A stretch of 64,000 nt of DNA. Source: Flammeovirgaceae bacterium (GTDB lineage: Bacteria > Bacteroidota > Bacteroidia > Cytophagales > Cyclobacteriaceae). Below, piece by piece: positions 1 to 10,425 of the stretch (positions within the stretch are counted from its first letter, which is position 1; each line of letters begins with the position of its first letter). The notes under the pieces were generated by a model, which saw only the letters and a program-made list of their open reading frames with translations, searched no databases and was not told the DNA's origin. The position numbers and the translations under genes are program-made. The stretch covers positions 261,501 to 325,500 of the forward strand of contig JADJMA010000002.1 in assembly GCA_016709845.1 (NCBI GenBank). The letters are read 5' to 3'.

Positions 1-1425
1 CCCCCTGGTAGTCGAAGAGAAAAAAGATTCCATTCCCACTGCGCTTAATTTTATTTATAAAAAGTAGCCGGTATTGAGGGGAAGGTTATTCAACTGGTGA
101 CTGTCAATGGAAAGTTCATCGCATCGGGGTTAAGTGGCGTATTTGAAATTGATGGAACAATAGCCAAGCCAATCATAGAGGAGCCTGTACGATCGGTTTT
201 CTTTTCACCCTCTTCAAAACTATTATTTATTGGCACCTATGGTGAGCGAATTAAAACAATGGCGTACGTAAATAATTCCTGGCAAGAAACTAACCTGCTC
301 GACTCCCTCCATGATTTAATAAGTCATGCTTTTGAAGATCGCCTTGAAAATATCTGGCTTTGTGGACGAACAAAGGTTTATAAAATAGAAACCGTAGATG
401 GGGATGTCACGGATATTATTGGCATGCCCATTAACAATCCCTCTCAAGATGAAACGGTTGGGCTTGCCTATGGAACTGAATTATATATAGCCGCATCAGG
501 GCAATTTAGCCGATACGATGGTCATCGGGGTTTTGTCAAGTTTGATTCGCTTCCCGGGCCTAAAAAATATTTTGCGTCTGCGGGATATTTTTGGTTTAAC
601 GATGGCACACGGTGGCGCACGGTGGACAAAAAAATGCAATCCTTAAAGCTCAATTGGCTGGGGTTGTTTCCAAACCTTCGATACCTCGCCCCCGATAATC
701 AAGGGGAATCACTGTGGGTGATTTCTGCAAATAATGAACTCTATAAATTCACAAACACCACCGATGAACCCATACCATCCCGGTATCCATTATTTCTACG
801 CGATGTACGTGGGCAAGAAGTTGAAATTGCTAAACAGATCGAGATCGAACAAAATGAAAACTCCGTTGTTTTTGAATTTATTCAACCTGATTATCTGGGG
901 ATCAACACAACCCAATACCGGTATCAGCTAAAAGGCCTCAATGCACTCTGGTCCGCCTGGTCGGCTTCAAATAATACTATTACATTTTCCTATCTGCCAG
1001 CAGGCAAATATTGGTTGGCTATTCAATCGCGCGATTTATTGGGAACTGAATCAAGTATAGAACAAGTTGATTTTCGTGTGTTGCCTCCCTATTGGAAACG
1101 GTGGTGGTTTTATGCCTTAGAATTTATCATCTTCAGTGTGTTAGTAATTTTATCTATGCGATTAGGCAGGGCCAACACGCGGTATCGGTATATCAGCCAG
1201 ATTTTATCGCTGCTTACTGTTGTTATGCTGATTCAGTTTTTACAAACTGTTATAAGCGCTTTAATAGGAATTAAAACTTCTCCGGTTATAGAATTTATGA
1301 TTCAGGTTTTTATAGCGTTGGCCGTTTTTCCGGTAGAAATTTTTGCCCGAGATGCTATGACGAAGTATTCACAAGGAAAGTATCAAATAACCCGATCCCG
1401 GGATAAAAAGAAATCAAAAAAATAA
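1..1425 (+). CDS. Propeller / Y_Y_Y-domain membrane protein, 5' end outside window, one frameshift
   Basis: The uninterrupted frame runs from a GTG at 97, but coding clearly continues upstream. The left-edge frame ending in TAG at 65-67 joins it if the five-A run at 59-63 is read as six, giving ...NFIYKKVAGIEGKV.... The visible part looks like a two-component-regulator propeller, with short beta repeats such as 'GVFEIDG' and 'LWVISANNELYKF'. A Y_Y_Y-type beta-sandwich follows at about residues 255-330 of the GTG form ('YRYQLKGLNALWSAW'). Three hydrophobic segments follow at about 336-357, 372-390 and 398-417, then a very basic tail ending KKKSKK. Such sensor ectodomains normally feed a histidine kinase or DNA-binding domain; here there is only a multi-helix membrane end, so the output is unknown. 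The architecture is read from sequence; a sensing role is inference. Confidence 0.7.
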
Positions 1426-1509
1426 CTACGCATTGAGCGCTACAAATCAAAACATCTTTTATAGCATTTCAGATTTTGATTACCTTCACTTATCCCAAAA
1501 AATCAACCC

Positions 1510-2271
1510 ATGAAAACTTTACTTTCATTTATTCTTTCAGCAATTATCATACTATCGTGTGCGCCCAAAGAATCACCCAAAACACTGGCAGAGCAAAATC
1601 CTGCCTGTGAAGGGTTCGATGAAATTGGATCCGATCCAGCAGCTATTCAGTTAGCCGACAGTATTATGCAGGCCATGGGTGGGCGTGAAAACTGGGATAA
1701 CACCAGATTTATATCCTGGAATTTTTTCGGGCGCAGAGATTTAATCTGGAACAAGCAAACGGGGCAAGTGCGAATTGAAAGTGTCCCTGACAGTACCATA
1801 TATCTGGTAAACGTAAATACCGGGGAAGGCAAGGTAAGAATCAAAGAAACCATCATCGACCAACCAGATAGCCTCAGGAAACTGCTCGATAAGGCTAAAG
1901 CAATCTGGATAAACGATTCGTATTGGCTAGTGATGCCTTTTAAATTAAAAGACAGCGGAGTTACAATAAAATATATGGGAGAAGATACGCTCGCTGGAAA
2001 CCGGTATAATTCTTTACAACTAACCTTTAGCGCGGTAGGGGTTACGCCTCAGAACAAATATAAATTGTATGTGGGCAAGCAAGATAAATTAATTCATCAT
2101 TGGGCCTATTACTCTGATGCCTCTCAGGCTGCTGCAAGTTTTGTAAGACCTTGGGATAACTACCAAAAGTATGGCAACATTTTACTATCCGGAGATCGCA
2201 CCGATGGGGCGGGTCCTAAAAATGTAAAGGTTGATGAATCTTTGTCTGAAACTTTATTTACTGAATTTTAA
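1510..2271 (+). CDS. Predicted outer-membrane lipoprotein, DUF6503/LolA-like fold suspected
   Basis: 253 aa. The N-terminus is a lipoprotein signal (hydrophobic stretch, then ILSC with a plausible lipidated Cys about residue 17). The rest resembles the DUF6503-like family of Bacteroidota lipoproteins: an early helix 'ADSIMQAMGG', the motif 'FISWNFFGRRDLIWNK', and alternating strands compatible with a LolA/LppX-like lipid-binding fold. The family name is from memory and uncertain. It lies 10 nt upstream of a DinB gene and begins a same-strand run. Role unknown; binding a lipid or lipoprotein in the periplasm is only a structural guess. Confidence 0.6.
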   Translation: MKTLLSFILSAIIILSCAPKESPKTLAEQNPACEGFDEIGSDPAAIQLADSIMQAMGGRENWDNTRFISWNFFGRRDLIWNKQTGQVRIESVPDSTIYLVNVNTGEGKVRIKETIIDQPDSLRKLLDKAKAIWINDSYWLVMPFKLKDSGVTIKYMGEDTLAGNRYNSLQLTFSAVGVTPQNKYKLYVGKQDKLIHHWAYYSDASQAAASFVRPWDNYQKYGNILLSGDRTDGAGPKNVKVDESLSETLFTEF

Positions 2272-2281
2272 AAAATAGTCT

Positions 2282-2789
2282 ATGCTCCTAAATCTGGGAA
2301 CCGTACCGAATTATTATAAGAATTACGTTAAACAAATTGATGAGACGGACTTGCTGCAAGCTCTTCGGATTTCAGGGCATCGCGCCCTTGAGTTGCTTCA
2401 CGCCATTCCACAGGATAAACCAGATTTTCGGTACGCACCGAAAAATGGACCATACGGGAGGTGTTGTGCCACATGCTCGATGTCGAGCGAATCTTCGCTT
2501 ACCGCGCTTTGCGATTTGCGCGAAAAGATAGTACTCCCCTGGCCTCGTTTGATGAAAATTCGTACGCACCACAGGCCAATGCCTCTGGAAGAAGTCTCAA
2601 AAAATTGCTGCTGAGATGGGGCATGTACGATCTTCTACCATCGATTTATTTGAAAGCTTTACACCCGAAATGCTGATGCGTAAAGGAACATCGGGCACAA
2701 GTGAATTATCCGTAATGGCCCTTGGTTTTATTATTGCCGGGCACGAAACACATCATTGCCATATACTGAAAGAGCGGTACCTTGCCTGA
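2282..2789 (+). CDS. DinB-family protein, split by two frameshifts
   Basis: Three reading frames in order give one DinB-like four-helix protein of about 169 aa. The N-terminus reads 'YVKQIDETDLLQAL', the middle 'REVLCHMLDVERIFAYRALRFA', the end 'IIAGHETHHCHILKERYL'. The metal-binding histidines expected for the family are visible (H in 'LCHMLDVE', HxxxH in 'GHETHH'). One base is missing near 2439-2445, and the A run at 2599-2604 needs a seventh A. DinB/YfiT proteins are metal-dependent, some acting as thiol transferases; the substrate here is unknown. Spacing of 10 nt upstream and 3 nt downstream suggests an operon with the lipoprotein and the carboxypeptidase. Because all parts remain recognisable, sequencing error is likelier than a true pseudogene. 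Confidence 0.75.
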
Positions 2790-2792
2790 TGA

Positions 2793-4076
2793 ATGAAGAT
2801 TCATATTTACTTTCTGTTATTAGCACTGCTGGGTAGTGCTTGTTCGCCACGTAGTATAATTGTAAAAGGAGGTTAAGCGCACAGAGCAAGACCTTCAGGA
2901 CCATACCGGTTTTGCGCTATACGATCTTTCTTCTAAAAAATTTCTGGTCGACTACCAATCCGATAAATACTTCACGCCAGCCTCCAACACAAAAATTTTT
3001 ACCTTTTATACATCGCTGATGTTATTAGGGGACTCGGCAACTGCATTCAAATATTCGCAGCGGGGCGACTCATTAATAATCTGGGGAATGGGCGATCCAT
3101 CTTTTTATACCCCAATACATTTAATAATGATCGCGTCTACTCCTTTTTACGAAACACAGAAAGTGAATTGTATTATTCTTCTTCAAATTTTAAAACAGAA
3201 GTGCTAGGGACGGGTTGGGCGTGGGACGACTTTCCGTATAGTTATTCGGCTGAGCGAACAGGATTCCCCATGTACGGTAACTTGATCTCAATTGGTAAAG
3301 ATTCAATTGGATTCACCATCGCGCCAAGATATTTTATGGAGCATTTTACAGAAGCTATCGAACAGCACACTTTTGAAGAAATACTGCGTGACTTTGACAG
3401 CAATCAACTAACCTATTTCCCCGGAAAATCTTCAAGTAGCGAATGGAAAGTTCCTTTTCACTTTAGCAGCGATCTCGTTATTGATTTGCTAGGCGATACG
3501 TTGAAGAGGCAAGTTCAGGAAGTTTCTATCCCTCTACCCAAGGACGCCCTTTCCTTTAAGAGTATATCGCTCGACAGTCTTTATCGTGTAATGATGCAGG
3601 ACAGTGATAATTTCATTGCGGAACAACTGCTGTTGCAATGTGCTGGAATTTTAAGCGATACCTTAAAGCCAGAAATTGCGATTCGATACGCTAAACAAAA
3701 TTTTTTATCAGACTTGCCGGATGAACCCGCATGGGTAGACGGCTCGGGACTCTCGCGCTTTAATCTTTTTACTCCGCGCACGGTAGTTAAGTTATGGGAA
3801 AAGATATATCAGCAAGTGCCACAAGAACGTTTGTTTAGTTTGCTGGCTGTTGGTGGAAGAAAGGGGACAATCCGAAACTGGTATAAAAATGAGCCACCTT
3901 TTATTTATGGTAAAACCGGAACACTGAGCAACAATAATTCACTTAGTGGGTATCTGATAACCCGAAAGGGCAAGATATTGATCTTTAGCATGATGAATAA
4001 TAACTACCTTGCCAGCACAAACGAGGTGCGTAAACACATGGAAAAAATATTATTTACAATCCACGAAAAATACTAA
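2793..4076 (+). CDS. dacB: D-alanyl-D-alanine carboxypeptidase (PBP4 / S13 family), two frameshifts
   Basis: Starts MKIHIYFLLLALLGSACS, a lipoprotein-type signal. Two frame changes, near 2872 and in the T run at 3112-3116, must be repaired; the product would then be about 430 aa, normal for a short Bacteroidota S13 enzyme. All three penicillin-binding motifs are visible: SxxK as 'ASNTKIF', SxN as 'QDSDNF', and KTG as 'YGKTGTLS'. The enzyme should act on peptidoglycan stem peptides in the periplasm. Only 14 nt separate it from the downstream NagZ-like gene, a sensible wall-recycling pairing. Family assignment is firm; whether the frameshifts exist in the cell is not known. Confidence 0.85.
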
Positions 4077-4090
4077 CCTGATCTGTCGTA

Positions 4091-5314
4091 ATGAAAAAGT
4101 ATTTATTCATTTGTTTCTGTTCTTTTTTAAGTAATTCTGTTTTTAGTCAGGCCGTTGATATTCTGGACATAAAGATTGGGCAAATGATTTTGATCGGCAT
4201 GCCCAAGGCGGAGTTAGACGAAAAAGTTTTAGAAGAAGTGCGGAATGGAAAAGTAGGCGCGTTGATTTTCTTTGAAAAAAATATTCCGAACAAACCCAAC
4301 GCATTTGCCAGTGTAAAGAACATGACCTGGACGTATCAGAAAGCTGCCTCTATTCCCCTGTTTATTTGTATTGATCAGGAAGGAGGAAAAGTAAATCGCT
4401 TAAAAGAAAAATACGGATTTCCCAGATCAATTACTGCAGGCGCATTGGGCAAATACAAGTCGTTGGATTCGGTTCGATTTTATGCCGAAGCCACAGCAGC
4501 TACTCTCGCAGGACTGGGCTTCAATGTAAACTTTGCCCCCGTTGTTGATCTTGCTACAAATAAGGACAACCCCATTATAGCTAAACCCGAGCGTGCTTAT
4601 TCTGCCAACCCAGATACGGTGGCCATGATGGCAAAGGAAGTGATTAAGATGCATCGTAAGTATGGCGTGATTACTTCGCTCAAACATTTTCCCGGACACG
4701 GAAGCTCAAAAGATGACACCCATCTTGGCGTGGCTGATGTAACGAATACCTGGAGCGAAGACGAATTGAAACCGTATAAGCTATTGCTTGACTCCGGATA
4801 TGTCGATGGAGTGATGACCTCACACATTGTTAATAAAAATCTGGATCCAAAAGGTTATCCCGGAACACTTTCAAAAGATATTCTCGATGGCATTTTGCGA
4901 AAGCGTCTCGGTTACAATGGTGTTGTGTTTTCGGACGACATGCAAATGCACGCCATTTCAAAAAATTATGGGTTGGAGGAAACAATTCGACTGGCGATTA
5001 ATGCAGGAGTAGATGTCATGTGTTTTTCTAATAACATTGCGGGTAGTGATGAGCGCACCGTGGATAAGGTACATGCTATTATAAAAAAACTTGTTTCGAC
5101 TGGTGAAATTAAGTCAGAGCGAATAGATGAATCATTTCAACGCATTTTACAATTAAAAGCTCGCATGGGTAATCGCGACATCGCTTCTTATAAAGCAGAA
5201 ATAGCCAAGCTTCAGAATCAAATCAAAGTTCAGGCAGAGACACCCGTTCAAACTCCACAACCTGTAGCTCCCGTAGAATCAACAAGAAAAAAAAAGAAGT
5301 CAAAGAAAAATTAA
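4091..5314 (+). CDS. nagZ: Family 3 glycoside hydrolase, NagZ-like beta-N-acetylhexosaminidase
   Basis: 407 aa with an N-terminal signal peptide (MKKYLFICFCSFLSNSVFSQ). It carries the NagZ hallmarks: 'KHFPGHGSSKDDTHLG' around residues 199-214, where the His/Asp pair supplies the acid-base step, and 'VVFSDDMQMHAI', which contains the Asp nucleophile. The C-terminus has a linker and a lysine-rich tail ending KKKKSKKN. Family members remove N-acetylglucosamine from muropeptides or chitin fragments. The signal peptide points to the periplasm rather than the cytoplasm as in enterobacterial NagZ. It sits directly after the PBP4-type gene and 9 nt before a small coiled-coil protein. Confidence 0.88.
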   Translation: MKKYLFICFCSFLSNSVFSQAVDILDIKIGQMILIGMPKAELDEKVLEEVRNGKVGALIFFEKNIPNKPNAFASVKNMTWTYQKAASIPLFICIDQEGGKVNRLKEKYGFPRSITAGALGKYKSLDSVRFYAEATAATLAGLGFNVNFAPVVDLATNKDNPIIAKPERAYSANPDTVAMMAKEVIKMHRKYGVITSLKHFPGHGSSKDDTHLGVADVTNTWSEDELKPYKLLLDSGYVDGVMTSHIVNKNLDPKGYPGTLSKDILDGILRKRLGYNGVVFSDDMQMHAISKNYGLEETIRLAINAGVDVMCFSNNIAGSDERTVDKVHAIIKKLVSTGEIKSERIDESFQRILQLKARMGNRDIASYKAEIAKLQNQIKVQAETPVQTPQPVAPVESTRKKKKSKKN

Positions 5315-5323
5315 TTCCCTACT

Positions 5324-5575
5324 ATGAATAAAACATTCGGGTTAATTGGTCTCGCTTTTATAGCTCTCGCTTCTTTAGGGTACGCCTTTCAACAAAAATC
5401 GCAGATTGATGAAGTAGCCGCTGTTTGTGAGAACGAGAAACAGGCTTTGATAAAGCAAGCGCAAGAACAAAAATTAAGAGCAGAAGAATTTCAGGATTTA
5501 GCAGTAAGAGCGCAGCATGAAGCCGAAGTTCAACGAGCAATCTGCGAATCTTTGTTGAATAGCAAAACAAAATAA
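5324..5575 (+). CDS. Small exported coiled-coil protein, function unknown
   Basis: 83 aa. The first 22 residues form a hydrophobic helix (MNKTFGLIGLAFIALASLGYAF), a signal peptide or single membrane anchor. The remainder is a charged heptad-like helix rich in Glu, Gln, Ala and Lys with two cysteines. It starts 9 nt after the glycosidase stop, so it is probably co-transcribed with it. I do not recognise a family. A short periplasmic coiled coil could be a structural or adaptor peptide, but nothing in the sequence shows which. Confidence 0.55.
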   Translation: MNKTFGLIGLAFIALASLGYAFQQKSQIDEVAAVCENEKQALIKQAQEQKLRAEEFQDLAVRAQHEAEVQRAICESLLNSKTK

Positions 5576-5625
5576 TGATAAAGATATAGCCCAAGAGGGG
5601 CTTGAAATTATATTAAAAGCAGGCA

Positions 5626-5978
5626 ATGGTTTATTCCATAAAAAAAGCAATCTCTTTTGAGGTTCCAATCATTATCAGCGTTCCGCATTGTGGAACCGCC
5701 TTTCCAGATGAGTTAAAGTCTCAGTACAAATCCAAATTAATCAGCACCCCCGATGATACCGATTGGTTCGTTGATGTGCTTTATGATTTTGCTCCTTCGC
5801 TGGGCATCACCATGATCACAGCCAACCATAGTCGTTGGGTGATAGATTCGAATCGTGACCCTTTCAGCAAACCACTTTATACAGATGGAAGAATCATAAC
5901 AGGACTTTGTCCGACTACCAATTTTTTGGGAGAGCCTATCTATAAAGATGAACGTAAAGAAGTTGATGTTCTGAATCT
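5626..5978 (+). pseudogene. hutG: N-formylglutamate amidohydrolase, N-terminal half only
   Basis: The first about 115 codons match the N-formylglutamate amidohydrolase fold: 'ISVPHCGTAFP' (metal-binding His), 'DDTDWFVDVLY' (Asp), 'ANHSRWVIDSNRDP' and 'GLCPTTNFLGEPIY'. After 'DERKEVDV' the family sequence stops, and the DNA passes directly into hutF coding sequence in another frame. The hutG frame runs on as junk to 6129. A normal enzyme is about 240-270 aa, so about half is missing, including the C-terminal substrate-binding region. It would have converted N-formylglutamate to glutamate and formate at the end of histidine degradation. See the junction finding: true deletion and assembly collapse cannot be told apart here. 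Confidence 0.75.
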
Positions 5979-7211
5979 GTGCAAGGCTTCGCCTTACCTG
6001 GGTTTCAAAATGCTCATTCGCATGCCTTTCAATATGCGATGGCTGGACTGGCAGAGAATCACGAAGCTGGTACGCAAGATGATTTTTGGACCTGGCGGGA
6101 AGCCATGTATCAATGTGCACTTTCGGTAAATCCTGATCAGGCTGAAGCTATTGCTGCTATGCTTTATGCCGAAATGGTACGACACGGGTATACACATATT
6201 GCCGAATTTCATTATCTGCATCATGATAAAGATGGACGACCTTATACCAATCTTGCCGAGATGGGAACGCGCATGGTTGCCGCAGCACAAACAGCCGGAA
6301 TTAAGATCACACTAATCCCAGTGTTTTATCAAAAAGGAAGTTTTGGACAAGACCCACAGCCAAGACAAAGAAGATTTATTTCGAAAACTGTTGATGATTA
6401 TTTTAAACTTCTGGAGAAATCAAAATCAGCAGTGAAAAATAATCCCAATGTCTCACTGGGATTTAGTGTACACTCTTTACGAGCTGTGGAGTTAGATGAT
6501 ATCAAAACTACTTATCAGAAAGGCCCAAACGATTTACCTTTTCACCTTCACGTAGCTGAACAAAAAAAAGAAGTGAATGATTGTTTCGCTTATTGTGGCA
6601 AGCGACCCATGCAATGGTTGCTCGATAACCTGAATGTAAACGATCGTTTCAATCTGGTTCACTCCACTCATTTAAATGATGATGAACTCAAAAGATTAGC
6701 TCAATCAGGCGCCACGGTGGTGTTGTGTCCTTCTACCGAAGGAAATCTGGGTGATGGAATTTTTCGGATGAAAGAGTATGTAAAATTAGGTGGACGCTGG
6801 TGCATTGGCACCGATAGTCACATTGGACTAAACCCCATGGAAGAGTTTCGGATGATAGACTACCGCCAACGCTTAGTAAGTAATCAGCGTAATACCTTTG
6901 AAGGAGATGCCGCAGCCTACATGATTAACGAAGAAATTGAGTCTGGGCGAAAGGCCATGGGTACCATTTCAAAAAACCATTTTGAAATAGGAAAATCTTT
7001 TGACGCAGTTATCTACAATGCACAAACCCATTTGTTAGCCGACACATCCGAAAAAAACAGATTGGCTACCATTCTTTTCACTTCTGACTCCAGTCGGATA
7101 CTGGGCACAATTATCAATGGAAAATGGGTGGTAAAAGATCAACATCACATGCAGGGTCATCCGATAAAAACGGCCTTTTCCAAAGCCATGCGCGAACTTA
7201 AAAACCGGTAA
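5979..7211 (+). CDS. hutF: Formimidoylglutamate deiminase, N-terminus missing
   Basis: 410 aa from a GTG that is merely the first possible codon after the junction. The sequence begins inside the conserved segment 'GFALPGFQNAHSHAF', which carries the first two zinc-ligand histidines and is normally preceded by about 45-50 residues. Further amidohydrolase motifs are intact: 'FHLHVAEQ', 'LVHSTHL' and 'IGTDSHIGLNP' (final metal Asp). The enzyme converts N-formimidoyl-glutamate to N-formylglutamate, the substrate of HutG, so the neighbour makes biochemical sense. Without the amino-terminal beta segment and a proper ribosome-binding site the gene is probably not expressed as written. Confidence 0.85.
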   Translation: MQGFALPGFQNAHSHAFQYAMAGLAENHEAGTQDDFWTWREAMYQCALSVNPDQAEAIAAMLYAEMVRHGYTHIAEFHYLHHDKDGRPYTNLAEMGTRMVAAAQTAGIKITLIPVFYQKGSFGQDPQPRQRRFISKTVDDYFKLLEKSKSAVKNNPNVSLGFSVHSLRAVELDDIKTTYQKGPNDLPFHLHVAEQKKEVNDCFAYCGKRPMQWLLDNLNVNDRFNLVHSTHLNDDELKRLAQSGATVVLCPSTEGNLGDGIFRMKEYVKLGGRWCIGTDSHIGLNPMEEFRMIDYRQRLVSNQRNTFEGDAAAYMINEEIESGRKAMGTISKNHFEIGKSFDAVIYNAQTHLLADTSEKNRLATILFTSDSSRILGTIINGKWVVKDQHHMQGHPIKTAFSKAMRELKNR

Positions 7212-7281
7212 TACCAAATACATAAATTAGATAGTTTCTTAAGTCGAATTTGTCTAAATCGGTAGTGTAATCTAACCTCGT

Positions 7282-10200
7282 ATGAGAAAACTATACTACC
7301 TATTAATCATTGCATGCCTTGGTTTTGTACCCACAGCATTCGCTCAAAAATCAAAAACAAAAACGGAAGCACCATCAGCACCAACGCTTGATGCGGCAAA
7401 CTTTAAAGGCCTAAAGTGGCGCAACATTGGTCCCTTTCGGGGAGGTCGTGCGAATGCTATTTCAGGTATCGTACAAAATGATAATGTTTATTACGTAGGC
7501 TATACCGGAGGAGGTATTGCGAAAACCGATGATGCCGGAATAACCTGGAAAAACATTTCCGATGGATTTTTTAAAGTGGGCTCTATTGGAGAAATCGCCA
7601 TCTGCGAAAGCGACCCCAACGTGATTTATGTGGGTACTGGTGAACACGCTGTGCGTGGTGTTATGACCTCTTATGGCGATGGTATTTATAAATCGACTGA
7701 TGGTGGCAAGACGTGGAAAAATATTGGATTGGAAAAAACACGGCACATCTCCGAGATTGCAGTGCACCCGTCAAATCCCAACATTGTTTTAGTTGGTGCA
7801 CAAGGCGCTGTGCATGGCCCCAGTTCTGATCGGGGTGTTTATAAATCAATAGATGGTGGCGTTACCTGGAAGAAAACTTTGTATGTTGACGAAAACACAG
7901 GCGTCTCTGCCTTGAGCATGGACATGACGAATCCAAGAATCTTGTATGCTGCCACCTGGCAACATAGAAGATATCCATGGAAAGTAGAGAGTGGTGGCGC
8001 AGGCTCCGCCCTTTGGAAATCTACCGATGAAGGAGAAACCTGGACCAAAATTATTGACGGTCTTCCCAAGGAAGTAGGAAAGATGGGTATCTCCGTATCG
8101 CGCGCCAATCCAAATCGTGTGTATGCTATTGTGGAGGCAGAGAAAACGAAGGCTGGTTTGTATCGTTCGGACGATGGTGGAAAAAAGTGGAATCACATGA
8201 CCAGCGATCATTTGATTACGGCCCGGTCTTGGTATTACATGGAAGTTTTGCAGACCCAATCAATGAAGATGTGGTTTATGTTCTTAACGCACCTATGACA
8301 CGCTCCATCGATGGTGGAAAAACATTTTCAGCGCTGCGTGTAGGCCATGGCGATACCCACGATTTATGGATCAACCCAAAATCAAACAGCACTATGGCTT
8401 TGGCCGATGATGGGGGTGGTGAAATAAGTTTTAATACAGGCCGTTCATGGTCGTCACTAAATAATCAGGCTACCGCTCAGTTCTATAGGGTTAATGTAGA
8501 CGACCGGTTTCCTTACTGGGTTTATGGTGGTCAGCAGGATAATTCTTCGGTTGCTATTCCAAGTCGAAATGGTAGTTATGGAATTACTGAAAATGATTGG
8601 TTTAATGGGCCCGGTTGCGAAAGTGCGTGGGTTGCATTTAATGATCCGGCCAACCCCGAGTTATTATATGGCGGATGTTATCAAGGGATTATTGATGTAT
8701 TGGATGTGCGCACACGCGAAACCAAAGATCTTCAGAAATATCCAGCAACGAATTTAGGATTCAAGCCGCGAGAAATGAAGTATCGGGGGGCCTTTCACCA
8801 ACGAAGGTGCCGGAGGCGAAAACTATAATACGATTTATTATGTGATTGAATCTCCGCACGAGCAGGGTGTTATCTATACAGGTAGCGATTGCGGTTTGGT
8901 GAATCTTACTAAAGATGGTGGCAAAAGCTGGAGTAATGTTACGCCTGCCGGCTTGCCCGAGAGCATGATTCATTCCATAGAAGTATCGCCACACGATAAA
9001 GGCACTGTTTATATTTCAGCCTCACGCTATAAGTTTAATGATTACGCAAACATGACGTACAAGTCTACGGATTATGGTAAGACATGGGTTAAGATTGGAA
9101 ATGGTGTAGAAGCCGATGATTTTATAAAAGTTATTCGCGAGGATAAGAAGGTTAAAGATTTATTGTATGCTGGCTCAGAACGCGGTTTTTATATCTCTTA
9201 TAATGGTGGAGCTTCGTTTAGTAAGTTTCAATTGAACTTACCTATTGTGCCAGTAACGGATCTCATCATTAAAGACAATGATTTAGTTGCTGCTACCGCA
9301 GGTCGTGCTTTTGGATCTTGGATGATTTGGGGGCCATTCAACAATCGAAAGGATCTTTTGCCTCAACGGTAAAAATTTATACACCAAAACCTACGTATCG
9401 TTTATCATCTGTTACCATACCTGAATACTTTGGCGACATCCCAGGGTTAGGGCGCAATCCAATGAATGGTGTAATTCTTGATTATTATCTAAAGGAAAAA
9501 GCCGATACCAATAAAGTGAGTTTAGAAATTATGAATGCCGCAGGGAAGGTTATCAGATCTTACACCAACAAAAAAGATGAAGCATTCAAAACCTGGCCGG
9601 GTGGGCCCTCTGCCCCTCAAACTATTCCAGCCGAAGCAGGCATCAATCGCTTTGCGTGGGATTTTCGTACGGAAGGATTGAGCGGTGTTCCTGGAATTTA
9701 TGTGTATGGCGATTATAGTGGCCAGCGCGTTGCACCAGGGAAATATAAGGCGCGTGTTACGTTCAAGGGTCAATCTTCAGAGACCGACCTGGAAATAATC
9801 TCTGATCCAAGAGTAATCGCAACAGCTGCCGAGTGGACTGCTCAACAAGACTTCTTGAAACAGGCTGGCGAACAATTTGATGATCTGCAAAAATCGGTCA
9901 ACAATATGCGGCAGGTGAAAACGCAAGTGGAGACTTTCAATGAATCTTTAAAAGACAACAAGGATGCGAAAGACCTCATTCAAACCGGAAAGGATTTGAT
10001 TAAGAAGATTGATCAGTGGGAGTCCAATCTTATCGAACCACGCTCTAAAAACTTTCAGGATGTTATCAATTTCCCTAATAAGTTAAACTCAGAGTTTTTG
10101 CAATTACGCGGTGTGGCCGATACCCATGACCCACGTTTAACCAAAGGAGTACAGGACCGCTCGCGCGATGTGCAGGCAGACTGGTCGAAATACAAGATGC

Positions 10201-10307
10201 AAATGAATGAGATTATTCAGAAAGACATCAATAACTATAACCGAATGTTCAAAGAAAAGAATTTGCCTGCTGTTATTACCGAAACCAAAGAGGTAATTAA
10301 CAATTAA
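7282..10307 (+). CDS. BNR/VPS10-like propeller protein 1, secreted; two frameshifts and an internal deletion
   Basis: Begins MRKLYYLLIIACLGFVPTAFAQ, a clear signal peptide. Repeated Asp-box blades follow, such as 'SIDGGVTWKK', 'STDEGETWTK' and 'STDYGKTWVK', forming one or two sialidase/sortilin-like beta-propellers. The last about 250 residues are a beta-sandwich plus a helical stretch ('QDFLKQAGEQFDDLQ'). Breaks: a T run at 8246-8249 and one at 9308-9311 are each one base short. At about 8785-8797 some 50 residues present in the paralogue at 12176 are absent. Related Bacteroidota proteins are about 1,000-1,050 aa, secreted or surface-bound, and mostly uncharacterised. Binding or hydrolysing glycans is possible but not shown; I see no sialidase Arg triad. 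Confidence 0.75.
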
Positions 10308-10350
10308 TGACGGCACCATCTGAATTAAAAAGTTTCTCAAGTCACAAAAA

Positions 10351-10385
10351 ACAGAAAGGCGCCACGTGGTGCCTTTCTTGTTTAA
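10351..10385 (+). terminator. Rho-independent terminator after BNR gene 1
   Basis: GAAAGGCGCCAC and GTGGTGCCTTTC form a 12-bp stem with one G-T wobble and a tight loop (alternatively a 4-nt ACGT loop). It is followed by TTGTTT and, further on, ATTTTTT. It lies between the + strand BNR gene ending at 10307 and the - strand gene ending at 10426, so it may serve both directions. Confidence 0.7.
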
Positions 10386-10425
10386 TCTCATTTTTTAGAA
10401 GTGGTGGAAAGGCTACCGACAATTA

